From NCBI GenBank assembly GCA_028292505.1, contig JAQGMF010000054.1, positions 18,968 to 82,967 of the forward strand: 64,000 nt of DNA, given 5' to 3'. Numbering within the stretch: position 1 is the stretch's first letter; the number at the start of each line of letters is the position of its first letter. Positions 8,479 to 17,352 of the stretch are shown here, piece after piece. The stretch comes from Rhodocyclales bacterium. Its GTDB lineage: Bacteria; Pseudomonadota; Gammaproteobacteria; Burkholderiales; Rhodocyclaceae. Both the position numbers and the translations under genes were made by a program. The notes below the pieces were generated by a model that saw only the letters and a list, made by a program, of their open reading frames with translations, made no database searches and had not been told where the DNA came from.

Positions 8479-9561
8479 TCAAACCAGTGTGAGGTAGACC
8501 GTGATCTCTTCGCGGTCGTGATACAGATGACGCATGCGCATCAGGTGGCTGAGGCCTTCATCGTCGAGGCGTGCGCTAATCAGCGCGCGACACTTCTCGA
8601 CTTCTGCGTAGCGCTTTTTCATCGGCAATTTGAGATTGAAAATGCTGCGACGGCAGCGCCCTGTGACGAACCAATCGGCAATCAGCGCAGCAACACGAGC
8701 GGGTTGCTCGACCATGTCGCAGACCATCCAGTCCACGCGCTGCTTAGGCCGCCAGGTGAAGCCGTCGGCACGCACGTGTTCAACCAGTCCGGTGGCCAGC
8801 ACGCTCTCGGCCAGTGGGCCGTTGTCGACGGCACTCACGCGCAAACCGCGCTGGGCGAATTGCAGGCTCCAACCGCCCGGCGCAGCGCCGAGATCGACCG
8901 CGCGCAGGCCAGGGCGCAGAGTGGATGCGCGCTCGGCTTCGCTCATCAAGGCGAAGAACGCTTCGGCAAGTTTCAGGGTGGACCGGCTCGGCGCTCCCAG
9001 CGGCATGCGCAAATGGGCGATGCCCATCGGCCACGGCGCCGCGTCGCCGGGCATCGACAAGCCAAAATCGCAGGCGCCAGAGGTCTCGAAAAGCAGATGC
9101 AGGGTCGGCGCATCGGCGCGCATCGCCAACATGCCTTTCTTCGTCAAAGCCTTTTCCAGATGCGGTGCGAAGCGACGCAGAAAGCCGGAGACTTCCTTGG
9201 CCTCGTTGGTGTCGGCGAACTCGCAGCTCACCCGACCAAAACGCAGCGGTGTCTTGGCATAGCGCGCGACAAGCTCGCTGGTGATCGCACCGGCACGATC
9301 CTGCTCCGGCAAGTCGGCGATGCTGCCCATCCAGGCGAAGCGCTCGCGTGCGAAGACCCAGTCAGTGAAAGGCACGGCCTCAAGCAGGCTGGTCCAATCG
9401 CTGGGCTGATTGAAGACGAAGCGCACCAAAGCAGAATCGGAGCGGCTATGTATTGTGCCGGCCAGCTTATGCCGTTCACATAAGGCGAGCGCTTCTGCGC
9501 CGACCTCGCTCTCGAAGCCGGCACGGCAATGCATGATGAGGCCGATGGCCTGAAGACTCAT
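8479..9561 (-). CDS. rlmM: 23S rRNA C2498 2'-O-ribose methyltransferase
   Basis: 360 residues. An N-terminal THUMP-like region is followed by an RrmJ-type SAM methyltransferase domain: the SAM motif is AVDLGAAPGGWSLQFAQRG, then VDWMVCDMVEQPARVA, and the C-terminal NLKLPMKKRY holds the second catalytic lysine of the K-D-K-E set. RlmM methylates C2498 of 23S rRNA in E. coli before ribosome assembly; the length matches the E. coli enzyme (366). The ATG (MSLQAIGLIMHCRAGFE) is preferred to an upstream TTG. It sits between rhlE and a small lipoprotein gene on the same strand, with gaps that suggest separate transcription. Confidence 0.9.
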   Translation of the reverse strand: MSLQAIGLIMHCRAGFESEVGAEALALCERHKLAGTIHSRSDSALVRFVFNQPSDWTSLLEAVPFTDWVFARERFAWMGSIADLPEQDRAGAITSELVARYAKTPLRFGRVSCEFADTNEAKEVSGFLRRFAPHLEKALTKKGMLAMRADAPTLHLLFETSGACDFGLSMPGDAAPWPMGIAHLRMPLGAPSRSTLKLAEAFFALMSEAERASTLRPGLRAVDLGAAPGGWSLQFAQRGLRVSAVDNGPLAESVLATGLVEHVRADGFTWRPKQRVDWMVCDMVEQPARVAALIADWFVTGRCRRSIFNLKLPMKKRYAEVEKCRALISARLDDEGLSHLMRMRHLYHDREEITVYLTLV

Positions 9562-9659
9562 GGGGAAAAGGGACAGTGGGAACAAGGCTCGCGGGAGGCG
9601 CGAGTATAGCCGCTCAGCGACGGCAATCTTGTCCGGCGATTGTCGTGGCGTCAGCCGCC

Positions 9660-10076
9660 CTATTTGCTGCGCGACAACGCGCGACGCTTACGCGCTTCGC
9701 GGATGACGGCCTCGCGCCTGGCGTCCTCGTCTATCGGTGCGGATTGATCCGCGCTCGGATCGGACTCGCCAGCCGCCAGGCGTCGCTTGGGACTGAGCAT
9801 GCCCGGAACCGGGAACTCCGGCTTCACGGTCTCGATCTTGTTCTGCATCATGTAGTCGTTCATGTCCTTCCAGCCATTGAACACGGATGCCTTGTTCGCA
9901 TTGGGATTGAGCGTGAAGCAGTCTTCAAGCGCGCGGCCCGACTGGCGACAGGCACCACCAATGGCTTTGCCGTCTTCATCGCGCAAAGCCGCCTCCTTGG
10001 CTGGATCGGCAATGCCAAAACGCTCGCAAGCGGTCAGCGGAAGAAGCAGAATAGTCAGCAGCAGTAGAGCACGCAT
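9660..10076 (-). CDS. Small conserved lipoprotein, function unknown
   Basis: 138 residues beginning with a lipoprotein signal (LLLLPLTAC type, Cys17). The mature part is polar: a middle segment CRQSGRALEDCFTLNPNANK has two cysteines that could pair, followed by NGWKDMNDYMMQNKIET and a charged tail rich in Arg and Glu. I do not recognise a named domain. Proteins of this style occur in Burkholderiales genomes as hypothetical lipoproteins. It is transcribed toward rlmM and diverges from the ugpB promoter region. Confidence 0.75.
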   Translation of the reverse strand: MRALLLLTILLLPLTACERFGIADPAKEAALRDEDGKAIGGACRQSGRALEDCFTLNPNANKASVFNGWKDMNDYMMQNKIETVKPEFPVPGMLSPKRRLAAGESDPSADQSAPIDEDARREAVIREARKRRALSRSK

Positions 10077-10276
10077 GAAAAGAATAGCCTTGCTTTGCAG
10101 GACGGATAACCTGACAGTATTACGTCACCTGACGGCACCAACTTGAGGCCACGTATTGTGGCTGCGGCCACCGACTGCGACCGGTCAAGCAGTCCGTTTT
10201 CCGCCTGTCGCGACGTTGCCCGGAAGCGCAATGTGCGACACCTATAATTTCCCATCGCTACTCCGCCGAGGTTTTC

Positions 10277-11587
10277 ATGCGTTCTCTCCCACGCGCTCTT
10301 CTGCCCCTGTGCTGCGGCCCTTCCCGCTTTCTTGTTCGTCATTTCTCTCTCTCGATATCGCTCGTATTTGCCGGCTCGGTGTGGATCCTGCCGGCGCCAG
10401 TGAGCGCCGCCGAGCCCGTCGTCGAGCTCGATATGGTGCACGAGCTCGGTCCTGACAAGGGCGAGCAACTCGTCAAGCTAGTCGATCGTTTCAACGCCAC
10501 GAACAAGGGCATTCACATCACAGTCAGCAGCCGGCCGTGGACCCAAGGCAAACCGGATCTGATGATCCTGGGCAGCGATTCGGAGGCACTACTATTGTCG
10601 CGCCGTTCGATCAAGCCGCTCCACGAGATCATGACGGCGGCTGAGCAGACGGTGCGCACGCTGGCCGTGCCACGCATGATGAGTCCGTCCTCGCTCGATT
10701 CGAAAGGTCGTTCGATGGCCTTGCCGGTCGGGCTCGGCACACCTGTGATGTATGCTAACAAACAAGGACTGGTGCTGGCCGGCGTCGATCCGGACAAGCT
10801 CCCCAAGACCTGGCAAGACTGGCAGGACATCATGGGCAAGCTGCGTCAATATGGCTTCAACTGTCCCTATACGACCTCGGAACCCGTCTCGATTTTCATC
10901 GAGAACGTAAGCGCTTGGCATAATCAGCCTTATATGTCCGCGGGCAAGAATTCACAGATTTCTATCAATGGTCTCATGCAGGTCAAGCATGTGGCGTTCA
11001 TGAACAGCTGGGTGCGCGGCCAATATCTACACCTCTTCGGCCAGGGCAACGAAGCCGAAAACCAGTTCGCAAAGGGCAATTGTCTGACGCTGACGGCGCC
11101 CTCCTCCGCGCTCCCAACGCTGCGTCGCCAGGCACAGTTCGACATCGTCGTGGCGCCCTTCCCTTACCACGACGGCGCCTATGGCTCGCCGCAGAACACC
11201 TTGGCCGACGGACCTTCCATGTGGGTCGCGGCGGGCCGGACGGCGGCCGAGTACAAGGCCGTCGCACGCTTTGTGAGTTTCTGGCTGACGCCTGAAAGCC
11301 AGGTCGAATGGCAGGTCAATGCGGGCTACCTGCCGCTCGATCCGGCAGGCCTGTTGGTCGCCACCGATTCCGCCTTGCTGCAGGACCAGCTCATCGCCAA
11401 CCGCATCGGCATTGCCGAGCTGACGCATAAGCCCGTCACCAACGCCTCGGCAGCCAGTGATCTGGCCCATGCGCCGGGCGTGCGCCGTGTCATCGGCGAG
11501 GAACTGGATGCGGTCTGGGCGGATCGTAAACCTGCCAAGCAGGCGCTCGACGATGCGGTGGCGCGCATCCGCAGCGGGCGGATGTAG
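10277..11587 (+). CDS. ugpB: UgpB-like extracellular solute-binding protein (glycerol-3-phosphate type)
   Basis: 436 residues with a signal peptide of about 45 (cut near PAPVSAAEP). The fold and motifs follow family 1 solute-binding proteins of the UgpB branch: LPVGLGTPVMYANKQGL, DKLPKTWQDWQDIMGKL, an aromatic ENVSAWHNQPY, PQNTLADGPSMWVAAG and C-terminal IGEELDAVWADRKPAKQALD, which parallels the end of E. coli UgpB (438 residues). UgpB binds glycerol-3-phosphate or glycerophosphodiesters in the periplasm for an ABC importer. A GAGG ribosome site precedes the ATG. Oddly, no ugpA, ugpE or ugpC gene follows; ugpQ comes next after 72 bases. The protein may use a permease encoded elsewhere or be a relic. 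Confidence 0.87.
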   Translation: MRSLPRALLPLCCGPSRFLVRHFSLSISLVFAGSVWILPAPVSAAEPVVELDMVHELGPDKGEQLVKLVDRFNATNKGIHITVSSRPWTQGKPDLMILGSDSEALLLSRRSIKPLHEIMTAAEQTVRTLAVPRMMSPSSLDSKGRSMALPVGLGTPVMYANKQGLVLAGVDPDKLPKTWQDWQDIMGKLRQYGFNCPYTTSEPVSIFIENVSAWHNQPYMSAGKNSQISINGLMQVKHVAFMNSWVRGQYLHLFGQGNEAENQFAKGNCLTLTAPSSALPTLRRQAQFDIVVAPFPYHDGAYGSPQNTLADGPSMWVAAGRTAAEYKAVARFVSFWLTPESQVEWQVNAGYLPLDPAGLLVATDSALLQDQLIANRIGIAELTHKPVTNASAASDLAHAPGVRRVIGEELDAVWADRKPAKQALDDAVARIRSGRM

Positions 11588-11659
11588 GCGTATGCAACGA
11601 CGGCGAAGCGGCGCGTCCGCCCGGCCGTGAGTAACACAGATTCAAAGTGGAGTTGAAGG

Positions 11660-12400
11660 ATGCGCATATTGCCCGAATGGCCTTGGCCCGCCGTCATCGC
11701 ACATCGCTGCGGTGGCGCGCTGGCCCCAGAGAATACGCTGGCCGGGCTGCGTGCCAGCAAGGCTGTCGGCTGCCAGGGCGTGGAGTTCGATGTCATGCTG
11801 ACGCGCGACGGCACTGCCATCCTCATTCATGACGAAACGCTGGACCGCACCACCAGCGGCCATGGCAACGTCACGGATTTCAGCGACACCACGCTGTGGG
11901 CGCTCGACGCCGGCAGCCACCACCACGAGGCCTTCGCCGGCGAACCGATCCCGCGCTTCACGCAGGCCTTGGAACGCTGCCGTGCGCTGGACCTCGCCGC
12001 CAATGTGGAAATCAAACCGGCTGCGGGTTTCGAGCGCGCGACCGGCGTCACCGTCGCGCAACTCGCGCTGCAAGGTCGCGACCCCGGCGCGCTGCCGCCC
12101 TTGCTTTCTTCCTTCTCCGCCACCGCCTTGCTGGCTGCCGCGCAAACCGCACCGCAGTTGCCACGCGGCTGGCTCGTCGATACCATTCCCGACGACTGGA
12201 AAACCCATTGTCATGCGCTGGACGTGGTCTCGCTCCACACCAACTGCGCCCACCTCACCCAGGCGCAGGCCGAAGCCGTCAAGGCCACCGGCATGCGTCT
12301 GGTGGTCTACACCGAAAACGACCCCGAACACGCACGTCTGCTGCGCAGTTGGGGGGTGGACAGTTTCATCACCGATCGGCCCGATCTGATACGGGTCTGA
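11660..12400 (+). CDS. ugpQ: Glycerophosphodiester phosphodiesterase
   Basis: 246 residues, near the 247 of E. coli UgpQ, with no signal peptide. It is a GDPD-fold protein: IAHRCGGALAPENTLAG carries the catalytic His-Arg, VEFDVMLTRDG the metal-binding Glu-x-Asp, LIHDETLDRTTSG the second catalytic His, and VEIKP and LVVYTENDPEHARLL the later barrel strands. It hydrolyses glycerophosphodiesters to glycerol-3-phosphate and an alcohol in the cytoplasm. One departure from the common HRG motif is Cys in HRCG. The gene follows ugpB without permease genes between them, so the normal ugpB-A-E-C-Q order is collapsed. Confidence 0.92.
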   Translation: MRILPEWPWPAVIAHRCGGALAPENTLAGLRASKAVGCQGVEFDVMLTRDGTAILIHDETLDRTTSGHGNVTDFSDTTLWALDAGSHHHEAFAGEPIPRFTQALERCRALDLAANVEIKPAAGFERATGVTVAQLALQGRDPGALPPLLSSFSATALLAAAQTAPQLPRGWLVDTIPDDWKTHCHALDVVSLHTNCAHLTQAQAEAVKATGMRLVVYTENDPEHARLLRSWGVDSFITDRPDLIRV

Positions 12401-12603
12401 GAGGCTGTTCAGAATCGGTGTCATGCGCCATTCCGGCCCCTCGACAGGCTCGGGATGACGGCCCGAAGCATTGACTCCGCTTTTCTTCCGACCCTCTGTG
12501 TTCTCTGCACCTTTGCGGCGAACGCTTTCGCTTCTTTTGGAACCAGGCAGCGCAACACTGCAAAGGTCGGTTCTTGAATGACGTCGAAGCGGAATGGCTT
12601 CAC

Positions 12604-12622
12604 AATGAGAACAATTCGCATT
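12604..12622 (+). promoter_or_regulatory. Candidate Fur box upstream of the cupredoxin/FTR1 pair
   Basis: AATGAGAACAATTCGCATT is a 19-base near-palindrome very close to the classical Fur-box pattern (AATGAGAATnATTCTCATT). It lies 44 bases before the start of the cupredoxin gene. By known Fur behaviour this would repress the iron-uptake pair when iron is plentiful. The match is by eye. Confidence 0.72.
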
Positions 12623-12665
12623 ACTATTTGTCTTCCATAGCCGATTTCTATGCAAGGCCACGTTT

Positions 12666-13004
12666 ATGTCCAGGATGCTCTCTGCCGCGCAATCGCTGTC
12701 CCTCGCGTTCGGCGTGGTACTTGCCCCGCTTGCCCACGCCGACGAAGATCTGAAGCTGGTCATCGAAAATCATGTTTTCGTGCCGGCCGAAGTGCGCGTC
12801 CCGGCCAACAAGAAAATTCGCATCGTGATCGATAACCGCGACGCCACGCCGGAAGAATTCGAGAGCCAGGGCCTGCATGCGGAAAAAGTGATCCCCGCCA
12901 ATAGCAAGGGCGTCATCTCCGTCGGCCCGCTCAAGCCCGGCACCTACAGCTTCTATGGCGAATTCAATCGGACGACAGCGCAAGGCGTGCTGATCGCCGA
13001 GTAG
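12666..13004 (+). CDS. Periplasmic cupredoxin-domain protein of an FTR1 iron-uptake system (EfeO-cupredoxin type)
   Basis: 112 residues: a signal peptide cut near LAHA-DED, then one small cupredoxin-like beta sandwich (ENHVFVPAEVRVPANKKI, DATPEEFESQGLHAEKVI, GPLKPGTYSFYGEF, ending AQGVLIAE). The usual type-1 copper Cys is absent; acidic residues and a His take its place, as in the cupredoxin part of EfeO-like proteins thought to bind iron or copper. It is followed after 41 bases by an FTR1 permease, so the role is probably to deliver or oxidise iron for that permease. There is no EfeB peroxidase or M75 peptidase domain nearby. A Fur-box candidate precedes it. Confidence 0.85.
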   Translation: MSRMLSAAQSLSLAFGVVLAPLAHADEDLKLVIENHVFVPAEVRVPANKKIRIVIDNRDATPEEFESQGLHAEKVIPANSKGVISVGPLKPGTYSFYGEFNRTTAQGVLIAE

Positions 13005-13045
13005 GCGACCCTCACGATATGCCAGAACAATAAGGACGTCACATC

Positions 13046-13852
13046 ATGCTGGGTACGGCCATCATCCTTTTTCGCGAAGTCCTCGAAGCGGCGCTGATCA
13101 TCGGCATCATTGCCGCCGCCACGCGTAATGTTCACAAGCGCGGCTACTGGATCAGCGGCGGCATCGCGTTAGGCGTTACCGGCGCTTGCATCGTCGCTGC
13201 ATTTGCAAGCGGCATATCGGAACTGGCGCAGGGCATGGGCCAGGAAGTCTTCAATGCCAGCATTCTCGGACTTGCCGTTGTCATGCTCGGTTGGCACAAC
13301 ATCTGGATGACGCGCCACGGCCGCGAATTGGCGGTGCAGGCCGGCGCTGTCGGCAAATCCGTCGGTGCTGGCGCCGAACCGGTCACGGTACTGCTCACCG
13401 TGGTTGGCTTGGCCGTGCTGCGCGAGGGCGCAGAAGCAGTGCTGTTCCTGTACGGCATCGTCGCGCAAGGCAATACGAGCGCGAGCGCCATGCTCGCCGG
13501 CGCTGCGCTCGGTATTGCCGCCGGTGTGGCCGTCGGCATGGCGCTCTACTTCGGCCTGCTGCGTATTCCCCTGCGCTTTTTTTTCCAGGCGACCAGCTTG
13601 CTGATCCTCTTCGTCGCCGCTGGCATGGCAGGCCAAGCCGCCCGTTTCCTGATCCAGGCCGATCTGTTGCCTTCCCTGGCAGACCCACTGTGGGATGTGT
13701 CCGCCGTCGTGCCCGGCGACTCGATCGCAGGCCGGGTGCTACACGCGCTGGTCGGCTACGAGCCGCAACCGACCGGCATGCACATGTTGTTCTACGCCAT
13801 CACGTTCGTGGTCATCCTGATCGGTATGCGTCTGGGCGCACCGAAGCGCTGA
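13046..13852 (+). CDS. efeU: FTR1-family iron permease
   Basis: 268 residues with about seven membrane segments. Two RExxE signatures of FTR1/EfeU proteins are present: LFREVLEAALIIGII near residue 9 and LREGAEAVLFLYGI near residue 126. These acidic motifs carry iron across the inner membrane. AAGGAC lies before the ATG. It is co-oriented with the cupredoxin gene and probably Fur-regulated with it. The last codons and stop (AAG CGC TGA) fall in the left arm of a palindromic element that begins at 13845, so the present C-terminus may have been set by insertion of that element. Confidence 0.92.
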   Translation: MLGTAIILFREVLEAALIIGIIAAATRNVHKRGYWISGGIALGVTGACIVAAFASGISELAQGMGQEVFNASILGLAVVMLGWHNIWMTRHGRELAVQAGAVGKSVGAGAEPVTVLLTVVGLAVLREGAEAVLFLYGIVAQGNTSASAMLAGAALGIAAGVAVGMALYFGLLRIPLRFFFQATSLLILFVAAGMAGQAARFLIQADLLPSLADPLWDVSAVVPGDSIAGRVLHALVGYEPQPTGMHMLFYAITFVVILIGMRLGAPKR

Positions 13853-14108
13853 AAAGCAAGACCTTTCACCACAGAGGCACAGAGAATCGCAGAGGGGCAC
13901 AGAGGAAGGCGGAGAGCCTCCGTGGTCCTCTGTGCCTCTGTGGTGAGCCGCCCGCAGGGCCAATGGCACGGCATGCGCGCAAGCTTTCGGCTGTGCTCCG
14001 AAAAGATCGTGAACAGCTTCTAAGAAAAGCACGTCACGCCTTTCTTTGCGGCTTCTGTCTTCTGCTTTTCTGTGCGCCCATGCGGTGAAGGATTTGCTTT
14101 TCAGCGCT
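13845..14108. mobile_element. Palindromic (MITE-like) element with nested inverted repeats
   Basis: The outer arms are AGCGCTGAAAAGCAA followed by an imperfect CCTTTCACC (13845-13870), mirrored at 14084-14108. Inside, an exact 18-base inverted pair, CACCACAGAGGCACAGAG, sits at 13867-13884 and 13928-13945. A 26-base stretch of the left end (from 13850) recurs with one mismatch at 63975-64000. No transposase is encoded. Open frames across it are translations of the palindrome, not genes. The rest of the 329-base gap between efeU and alaS shows no gene. It probably belongs to a dispersed non-autonomous repeat family. Confidence 0.7.
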
Positions 14109-14181
14109 GCGGGCACATCGGCAGGTTAAAATCGTGGCTTCCTGAAAAATTACGGCCTGCCCGACAGCGCCACACTCGCCC

Positions 14182-17100
14182 ATGAAAGCCGCAGAAATCC
14201 GTTCCGCCTTCCTTAAGTACTTCGAGTCGAAGGGTCATCAGATCGTCCCGTCCAGCCCGGTCGTGCCCGGCGACGATCCCACCCTGCTGTTCACCAACGC
14301 GGGCATGAATCAGTTCAAGGACGTCTTTCTCGGCTTCGACAAGCGCCCGTACACGCGCGCCGCGACGGCACAAAAATGCATCCGCGCTGGCGGCAAGCAC
14401 AACGATCTGGAGAACGTCGGCTACACGGCGCGGCATCACACCTTCTTCGAAATGCTCGGCAATTTCAGCTTCGGCGACTACTTCAAACGCGATGCAATCA
14501 AGTACGCCTGGGAGTTGCTGACCCAAGTATTCAAGCTGCCGAAAGACAAGCTGTGGGCCACGGTGTATGCCGACGACGACGAGGCCTATGACATCTGGAC
14601 CAAGGAGATCGGCCTGCCCGCAAAACGTGTCGTGCGCATCGGTGACAACAAGGGCGCGCGTTATGCCAGTGACAATTTTTGGATGATGGGCGACACCGGA
14701 CCGTGCGGCCCTTGCTCGGAAATTTTCTACGACTTCGGCCCCGGCGTGGCCGGTGGTCCTCCAGGCAGCCCGAACGAAGACGGCGACCGTTACACCGAGG
14801 TGTGGAACAACGTTTTCATGCAATTCAACCGTCGCATCGACGAAGGCGGCAACTACGTCATGGACTTGTTGCCCAAGCCCAGCGTCGACACCGGCATGGG
14901 ACTGGAGCGTTTGACGCGCGTGCTGCAGAACGTGCCGACGAATTATGACATTGACCTATTCGTAACTTTGCTCGCGGCTGCGGAGCGCGAAGTCAAAGCT
15001 GCGGGCGGTCATGACATTGACAAGGAATCGCCCTCGCTCAAGGTTATCGCCGATCACATCCGCGCCTGCGCCTTCACGGTCGCCGATGGCGTCATCCCGA
15101 GCAACGAAGGTCGCGGCTACGTGCTGCGCCGGATCACGCGCCGCGCGATTCGTCACGGCTACAAGCTCGGCGCGCGCATGCCTTTTTTCTACAGGCTGGT
15201 CGATGCGCTGGCCGCCGAGATGGGCGACGCCTATCCCGAACTGAAGACACGCCAGGCGCGCATCACCGACGTGCTCAGGCAAGAGGAGGAACGTTTCTTC
15301 CAGACCATTGCCAATGGCATGGATATTCTGGAAGAAGAAATTGTGTGGCGACCTATTCGTTGGTATGCAAAAACACTGCCTGATTTTCAGTTCTACGAAG
15401 AACAGAAAACTTCTGAAGCAAAGAATTTTGTCCGCGAATTCGATTGGTTACTTCATACAAAAACAGAAGACTACTTAGTTGAAGTACAAAAAATAAATTC
15501 AACTACGAATGTAGAGCAGTTAATTTCTGATTTGGCACTGTGCAAAGATGAACTTGAAGGATATGCCCGCACAAAAAATCGAACCGCAAGCTTTGTCATA
15601 ATTGCGGTAATTACCCAAGAAAGCGATTTACAGGATTGGGTTTCCCGCATTCGTACAGCCCATTCCAAGCTTGACCATCAGTTCCAAAAGCTCTTGAAGG
15701 TAGAGATAATAAAAGACGAAGAGTTGCTACTTGGCGGCGACATCGCCTTCAAGCTGCATGACACCTACGGTTTCCCGCTCGATCTCACGGCCGACGTGCT
15801 GCGCGAACGCGGCTTGACGGTCGATGAAGCCGGCTTCAACGCCGCCATGACGCGTCAGCGCGAACAAGCGCGTGCTGCAGGAAAATTCAAGCTCGCCCAG
15901 GGTCTGGCCTACAGTGGCGCGGCAACGACTTTCCACGGCTATGACAAGCTGCTGGTCGAAGACAGCAAGGTCACGGCCGTGTATGTCGATGGCAGTCCTG
16001 TCGAGGCGGCGCGCTCGGGCGATGACGCCGTCATCGTGCTCGATCACACGCCGTTCTATGCCGAATCCGGCGGTCAGGTCGGCGATGCCGGCGCGCTGCA
16101 GAACGGTACCTCGCGTTTCGTCGTCGAGGACACGCAGAAGATCCAGGCCGACGTATTCGGTCATCATGGCCGCGTGGTCGAAGGCGAAATCCGCGTCGGC
16201 GATGCGATCCAGGCGCGCGTCGATGCCAACCGTCGCGCCGCCACCATGCGCAACCACTCCGCCACCCACCTGATGCACAAGGCGCTGCGCGAAGTGCTCG
16301 GCGAACATGTGCAACAGAAGGGCTCGCTGGTCGATGCCGACAAGACGCGTTTCGACTTCGCTCACAACGCACCGATGACGGACGAACAAATCCGCAAGGT
16401 CGAGCAGATCGTCAATCGCGAGATTCTTGCCAATGCCTCGACGCAGTCGCGTGTCATGGGCATCGAGGACGCACAGAAAACGGGTGCCATGATGCTCTTT
16501 GGCGAGAAGTACGGCGACAGCGTCCGCGTGCTCGACATCGGTTCGTCACGCGAGCTGTGCGGCGGCACGCACGTGGGCCGCACCGGCGATATCGGCTTCT
16601 TCAAGATCGTCGGCGAAAGCGGCGTGGCGGCGGGCGTGCGCCGTGTCGAAGCAATCACCGGCGAGAACGCACTCAACTATGTGCTGGCGCGCGATGCGCA
16701 GCTGGCCGAGGTGAGCAGCACGCTCAAGGTGCCGACGCCAGAAGTAAGTAACAAGCTCGCCCAGGTGCTCGACAGTGTGCGAGCGCTGGAAAAGGAAGTG
16801 GCAGCCCTGAAATCCAAACTTGCCGGCAACCAGGGCGATGCCCTGCTGGCACAAGCCATCGACGTCAATGGCATCAAAATACTCGCCGCGACGCTCGAAG
16901 GCGCCGACATCACCGCGCTGCGCGAGTCGGTCGACAAATTGCGCGACAAGCTCGGCAGCGCAGCCGTCGTCCTGGCCTCGGTCAACGATGGCAAGGTGAC
17001 GCTGATCGCTGGCGTCACCGCCAATCTGACGGCGAAGGTGAAAGCCGGCGATCTGGTCAACATGGTGGCGCAACAGATCGGCGGCAAAGGCGGCGGTCGG

Positions 17101-17190
17101 CCAGACATGGCGCAGGCCGGCGGCACCGACGCAGCGGCACTCCCCGCGGCCCTGGCGACGGTGAAGGACTGGGTAACGAAACGCCTCTGA
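14182..17190 (+). CDS. alaS: Alanyl-tRNA synthetase carrying an in-frame insertion of about 127 residues
   Basis: 1002 residues; the bacterial enzyme is usually about 870-880. Class II catalytic core: [20 protein letters not shown], then [15 protein letters not shown] and [19 protein letters not shown]; the motif-3 region is near [17 protein letters not shown]. The editing domain has the zinc ligands in [13 protein letters not shown] (HxxxH) and [16 protein letters not shown] (CxxxH). The C-terminal domain ends with [15 protein letters not shown]. All of these are normal. Between ILEEE (384-386) and [18 protein letters not shown] (from 515) is an extra AT-rich segment, listed separately. Frame is kept throughout, so the gene is probably functional; it is presumably the essential copy. 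It is followed by a terminator. Confidence 0.95.
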   Translation: MKAAEIRSAFLKYFESKGHQIVPSSPVVPGDDPTLLFTNAGMNQFKDVFLGFDKRPYTRAATAQKCIRAGGKHNDLENVGYTARHHTFFEMLGNFSFGDYFKRDAIKYAWELLTQVFKLPKDKLWATVYADDDEAYDIWTKEIGLPAKRVVRIGDNKGARYASDNFWMMGDTGPCGPCSEIFYDFGPGVAGGPPGSPNEDGDRYTEVWNNVFMQFNRRIDEGGNYVMDLLPKPSVDTGMGLERLTRVLQNVPTNYDIDLFVTLLAAAEREVKAAGGHDIDKESPSLKVIADHIRACAFTVADGVIPSNEGRGYVLRRITRRAIRHGYKLGARMPFFYRLVDALAAEMGDAYPELKTRQARITDVLRQEEERFFQTIANGMDILEEEIVWRPIRWYAKTLPDFQFYEEQKTSEAKNFVREFDWLLHTKTEDYLVEVQKINSTTNVEQLISDLALCKDELEGYARTKNRTASFVIIAVITQESDLQDWVSRIRTAHSKLDHQFQKLLKVEIIKDEELLLGGDIAFKLHDTYGFPLDLTADVLRERGLTVDEAGFNAAMTRQREQARAAGKFKLAQGLAYSGAATTFHGYDKLLVEDSKVTAVYVDGSPVEAARSGDDAVIVLDHTPFYAESGGQVGDAGALQNGTSRFVVEDTQKIQADVFGHHGRVVEGEIRVGDAIQARVDANRRAATMRNHSATHLMHKALREVLGEHVQQKGSLVDADKTRFDFAHNAPMTDEQIRKVEQIVNREILANASTQSRVMGIEDAQKTGAMMLFGEKYGDSVRVLDIGSSRELCGGTHVGRTGDIGFFKIVGESGVAAGVRRVEAITGENALNYVLARDAQLAEVSSTLKVPTPEVSNKLAQVLDSVRALEKEVAALKSKLAGNQGDALLAQAIDVNGIKILAATLEGADITALRESVDKLRDKLGSAAVVLASVNDGKVTLIAGVTANLTAKVKAGDLVNMVAQQIGGKGGGRPDMAQAGGTDAAALPAALATVKDWVTKRL
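15340..15720 (+). other. AT-rich in-frame insertion in alaS with a nuclease-fold-like pattern
   Basis: By hand count GC is about 38% over 15361-15720, against 62-65% in flanking alaS lines. It codes for about 127 residues (387-513) that other AlaS proteins lack; relatives have only 10-15 residues between the helix before it and the GETAF/GGDIAF strand. The inserted protein looks like a real domain: REFDWLL (Asp421), then DYLVEVQK (Glu434, Gln436, Lys437), then a helix [17 protein letters not shown] and a strand FVIIAVIT. The order D-x12-ExQK, helix, strand resembles a PD-(D/E)xK core. Flanks GAAGAAGAAATTG and GACGAAGAGTTG are similar and may be duplicated target. The fold assignment is inference. 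Confidence 0.7.
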
Positions 17191-17215
17191 TCCACCACGC
17201 GAAACGGCCATCGAC

Positions 17216-17250
17216 AAGACCTCCGCGGAGCGTACTGCGGGGGTCTTTTG
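17216..17250 (+). terminator. Intrinsic terminator of alaS
   Basis: AAGACCTCCGC pairs with GCGGGGGTCTT (one G-T wobble) across a 10-base loop and is followed by TTGTTTTT. Confidence 0.82.
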
Positions 17251-17352
17251 TTTTTCGGAGAATGGACTTCGTTTGCTCAAGAACACAGCGCTGCAAGCCG
17301 TAAAGTCGGATTGAGCCTTCTTCCTCGCCGACCCCTTTTGCGGAATCAAATT

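Noticed and set aside
13739..14116. 125-codon minus-strand frame after efeU
   Set aside because: It is a translation of the palindromic element (repeated HRGTEDHGG-like stretches) and part of efeU antisense.
15340..15720. Mini-intein in AlaS
   Set aside because: The insert does not begin with Cys or Ser and does not end with His-Asn before Cys, Ser or Thr. The junctions do not fit splicing.
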